A stretch of DNA of 64,000 nucleotides from positions 167,273 to 231,272 of the forward strand of contig JAODTK010003566.1 in NCBI GenBank assembly GCA_026419785.1, given 5' to 3'. This document shows positions 60,816-64,000 of the stretch, one piece after another (position 1 is the stretch's first letter; the number at the start of each line of letters is the position of its first letter). Under the pieces are notes generated by a model. It saw only the letters and a list, made by a program, of their open reading frames with translations, was not told the DNA's origin and made no database searches. This DNA is from Sclerodactyla briareus. Taxonomy: Eukaryota; Echinodermata; Holothuroidea; Dendrochirotida; Sclerodactylidae. The position numbers and the translations under genes were made by a program.

Positions 60816-61181
60816 TCACGGCCATAATACTTCAATGTAGTTTAGGCGAAGTTCCTCGCACTGAATACGTCCATGCAATTTCCGGTATTCACCGATTATT
60901 AGCGGTAGATTGGTGTTAAACCTAAAAGGTATGAATGGGGCGAGTCTTCCATTTTTGGCTACAAAAACGACATTGAATTTACATAGGGGGCGTTCCAGAT
61001 TTTGGATGGAAATATTTTGGTTTGAAAAAGCATCTGAGTAATCTACATTTGTAGGAGGTGATGTAAATATAGGAACATAAATGAACTCTAAACACCGGAG
61101 TGCTTCTAAGGCCCTCTCCTTAGACTCCTCTCCCATATTCTTCATCATCAAGATCACCACCTCTCGAAATAACCCCCCCAA
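60816..61181 (-). CDS. hypothetical ORF, 121 codons
   Basis: The ORF begins MGGLFREVVILMMKNMG and has a hydrophobic then mixed composition. It is one of the longest non-repetitive ORFs in the window, but has no recognised motif, no neighbours and no splice context. It sits among dispersed repeats, so a transposon remnant or chance is likely. Confidence 0.2.
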   Translation of the reverse strand: MGGLFREVVILMMKNMGEESKERALEALRCLEFIYVPIFTSPPTNVDYSDAFSNQNISIQNLERPLCKFNVVFVAKNGRLAPFIPFRFNTNLPLIIGEYRKLHGRIQCEELRLNYIEVLWP

Positions 61182-61189
61182 CCAGAAAC

Positions 61190-64000
61190 CACTATAACAG
61201 CAACTTCAACGGTGTGTAGGCTTACATGCGACTGTAATACCCCACTGACGTAAATTACTGATAACTGATTGTTCAGAAACGAATTTATACGTGCCTCAAA
61301 ATTGTCACATCGCGTGTGCTCATGATGAAACACCCTCGGCCGAGGCTAGACGTGAAAGTGTTCACAACCCGTTGTCCCAGGACCATTAGAACAATCGAAT
61401 CGGGGTGGCCAACCACCCCTCGCGCTTGTATGATTATCTGTTAATACATGGAATTCATCATGTGGTTTATTTCAAACGGAAGTGGGCTTCCTGCCACGCG
61501 ACGCCCTTATTCATTGTTCTGCAGAATCAATTGACTTATTTGTCTGCGAGTCTCCACCAACCACCCGTTCGGCTGTGTGTGTGTGCGTTCGCTTGCTCGT
61601 GTAGTCTCCCGGGCTGTCGACACCAAATTATTTTATTTTTTACACTCTAAAAAAAAGGGTGACTTTATCTCCATCCGACTGGTCCTCTGCCAACCTTCTC
61701 GTCCGTTGGCGTGGTATATCACATCGGGTATGCCGGGCGAAATATACTTCCAATTACATGTAATTCCACAGCACTAACCGATGCCATTTTCTCTGAGACG
61801 TGATTTCTACTCTCGCCACCTCGATAATTCTATAATGCAACTATGATCACAAGCAAGCATAAAAAAAATGTTACACATTCCTCACGTCTGATCGATTCCC
61901 CTTCCTTGTAAACGCTCCTGTGAAGAATAAATACCTGTCAGTTGCTGCTAACTGACTTTTGTTACTACCGCCCAGCTACCCATCTTAGTAGGGGTGCCCC
62001 CTAAATCTGTCCATCAATTGTCTATGTACTCTCCGGAATCTTTGGAATTTTCGCGAGTACTTGTTCATTTCATTTCAGTCCTATTTTTCGACCATCAAAT
62101 TATACCAAACGTAACAAACATACAAACAAGGTTCACGGACAAGCAAAAGGAAATCCAATTCCTATGACCTGAAGGCCTACTTGCCCAAAGAAAAACCTAG
62201 GATAATTCTGGGTTGGGTGCGGGGCATGTACATGACCTTATGTACGTACATCATGTCGGTAGGGCGGCCCAATCTTTGCGCCAGGCGCGGCGGAATGTAT
62301 TTTGCATTGGGGGGGGGGGTCTAATGTGACTGTTTACCTAACTATCTAAGCGTAGCGCCAGCCATTGGTTGCGCGCAGTGGACAGGAAATTTTTGGGGTT
62401 CCAGGCCCTCTAGATGGCCGGAAACGGCTTTGCCGATTGGCATGTGTTGACGAAATATCTAGCATAAAATACAGGTCCTATGTGTGAAATGCATGATATC
62501 AAGAAACAAATCAAGAAAAATGCAATTTGAATTTAAGTTTTAATTTAACACGGTGAATGACATGTCAACTCCGTACAAGGTATTCCTTTGAATCCACCTA
62601 TTTACATTTAAAACACCCTTTCAAGTATTTACGGTTGACAGGTTGATAGCGCTGGTCGTTTCCGTGAATTATGCAGCCCAAGTGCTATATTAAGCATTGT
62701 TAAACATACATTGAAATTGCAAAATTTTAGATTGACTGACTCAAAGTAATCTTACACTGTCGTGGCTGAGGTGATCCCACGAAATTTTTAATTCCTTGAA
62801 ATTTGGCATGCTCTTTTTCTGAAATAGTACCTAAACCATCTTACTGTAACATCAATTACATGTACATACCTTTTTCAAAATGGGACTTTTCATAATAGTC
62901 ACTTATTTTACCCTATTCCTTAACGTCCTCTGAGAAGAAGCATGAATGCACTTCTGAGTAGGACTCTTTTTTGTCTTGAATTGATTTCTAAATAGTTTCA
63001 GCTTTCGTTAATCACGTGACAAGGCATCTTACCAGCGAAATAATTCAAGGAACATAATACTGCATCCACTGTGTTTATATGCTAGCCTATATTAACACCG
63101 AGAGTGTACAATGTAATTCATTTTAATGCATCTAAATTCATTTTAATGGTCATATTCAGTAGTAAGTATAGCTCTACGTCCTACAGCATCGCAAACCTCG
63201 ATTGATTTGATTTGATGGTTGCTCTGGAGCAAGATTACCACGGGCTATGGTACATCCTTTGGCATATCAGACTATTAGTGTATACCACAGGCACATGAAT
63301 GGTGGAATTGGGGTGAGTATGGCAGAACAGTGAATACGTCAAACCGATGCGACGCGCAGTACAGGCCTTCTCCACGAGTAGCCGCATACGGCCATTACGG
63401 TCGCACTGCAAAAGCCCCTGGCAAATGACTCATATGCTATTATAGCCCTCCAGAGTGCTTATTATGATGATGTTAACTATTCACGGAGTATTCCTAGAAA
63501 GGTTGAAATATTAATTTAAACAATCAGCGGTAGCATTAAATACATACATGAATGTTTTCTAGTACACTCTGAATATTGGGGGGGCTAAACAAGCCGTTTG
63601 CCCCCTCCTTTTTTTCATGGTATAGGCGAGCCTCCCCCAAGCCCCCCCCCCCCCCCCCTGTTTCGCCGCACTGCTGTTGCGCCAGCTCGGGCCTTCTCCC
63701 CTTTTCAAGTCAAGAGAGTATTTCGCACCTCTGATACCTTGGAAAGTATGATGGGATATGATTTATTGAACAGAACCTAGGCGCAGTGTCCTGGTGATGA
63801 ATCAGCTTCAGTGAAATTTGGACGTTGCCCTCTTCTCATTCTCGTTCGTTTTGGCTTTGGCTCTAGTTCAAGCTCCGTGAGTTTCAGAGCTTTCCAGAAC
63901 TGATATTTCATATCAGCGACGTTTAATTTGTTGCGGCTGAATTTTAGGAGTACAGTGATCACCCGCATACTGTCACAACTGACATTGACCTTTCTTGGAC
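61190..64000. other. no gene recognised
   Basis: Mixed sequence with the third GC-rich dispersed repeat at 62290 and a C-run near 63640. Short ORFs only. Confidence 0.4.
62290..62400 (-). repeat. GC-rich dispersed repeat, copy 3 of 3
   Basis: The reverse complement reads GCGCGCAACCAATGGCTGGC, then GCTACGCTTAGATAG and a C-run, again colinear with copies 1 and 2 but in the opposite orientation. Confidence 0.6.

Overview
This is eukaryotic, animal-type genomic DNA. Nothing in it looks prokaryotic: there are no long intact ORFs, no operons and no ribosome binding sites. Short exons lie between pyrimidine-rich AG acceptors and GTRAGT-type donors, separated by introns full of minisatellites and old non-LTR retrotransposon pieces. 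The repeat style (GGTCA-phrase tandem repeats, GC-rich dispersed boxes, many LINE 3' ends, long homopolymers) suggests a marine invertebrate, possibly an echinoderm or a relative. That is inference; no diagnostic gene was recognised.

The main content is one long plus-strand gene, traced by hand from about 4.7 kb to a stop at 48,964-48,966. About 30 exon candidates were found, all on the same strand, and many have splice phases that join into a sensible protein. The product was not recognised. It appears to be a large multi-pass membrane protein: hydrophobic segments occur in the exons at 15.2, 21.6, 32.5-32.9 and 33.8 kb, and the last exon is Ser/Pro-rich and acidic. Several exons are broken by single-base indels (for example a G4 run at 13.6 kb and an A9 run at 16.15 kb), so either the assembly is unpolished or the locus is decaying. 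Exons are certainly missing around 5-12.6, 26-29.5, 34-37 and 38.4-42.7 kb.

The most interesting pattern is in the introns. Four minisatellite arrays (16.18-17.78, 23.0-23.5, 25.8-27.1 and 32.0-32.3 kb) begin at an exon's 5' splice site, and their units carry copies of that splice donor. The 75-bp array at 25.8-27.1 kb repeats an exon tail plus its donor about 18 times.

Other regions. 2.97-3.86 kb: ~125-135-bp tandem array. 7.0-7.4 kb: LINE reverse-transcriptase C-terminus (plus). 8.38-10.5 kb: ~166-bp array. 11.07-11.31 kb: LINE piece (minus). 14.0-14.3 kb: 21-bp array. 15.7-15.99 kb: tRNA-like SINE candidate. 29.96-30.9 kb: ~300-bp array. 36.1-36.9 kb: 27-bp array. 38.7-41.2 kb: tandem duplication of a ~1.25-kb unit holding minus-strand LINE remains. 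41.5-41.96 kb: ~120-bp array. 43.6-44.4 kb: ~110-bp array with a long T tract. 46.1-46.6 kb: LINE C-terminus (plus). Downstream of 49 kb only weak exon candidates were seen, plus a G45 tract (53.85 kb), a GC-rich dispersed repeat present three times (55.06, 55.92 and 62.33 kb), and a ~370-bp inverted repeat pair (56.35-56.72 and 59.96-60.33 kb) with an internal ~19-bp minisatellite.
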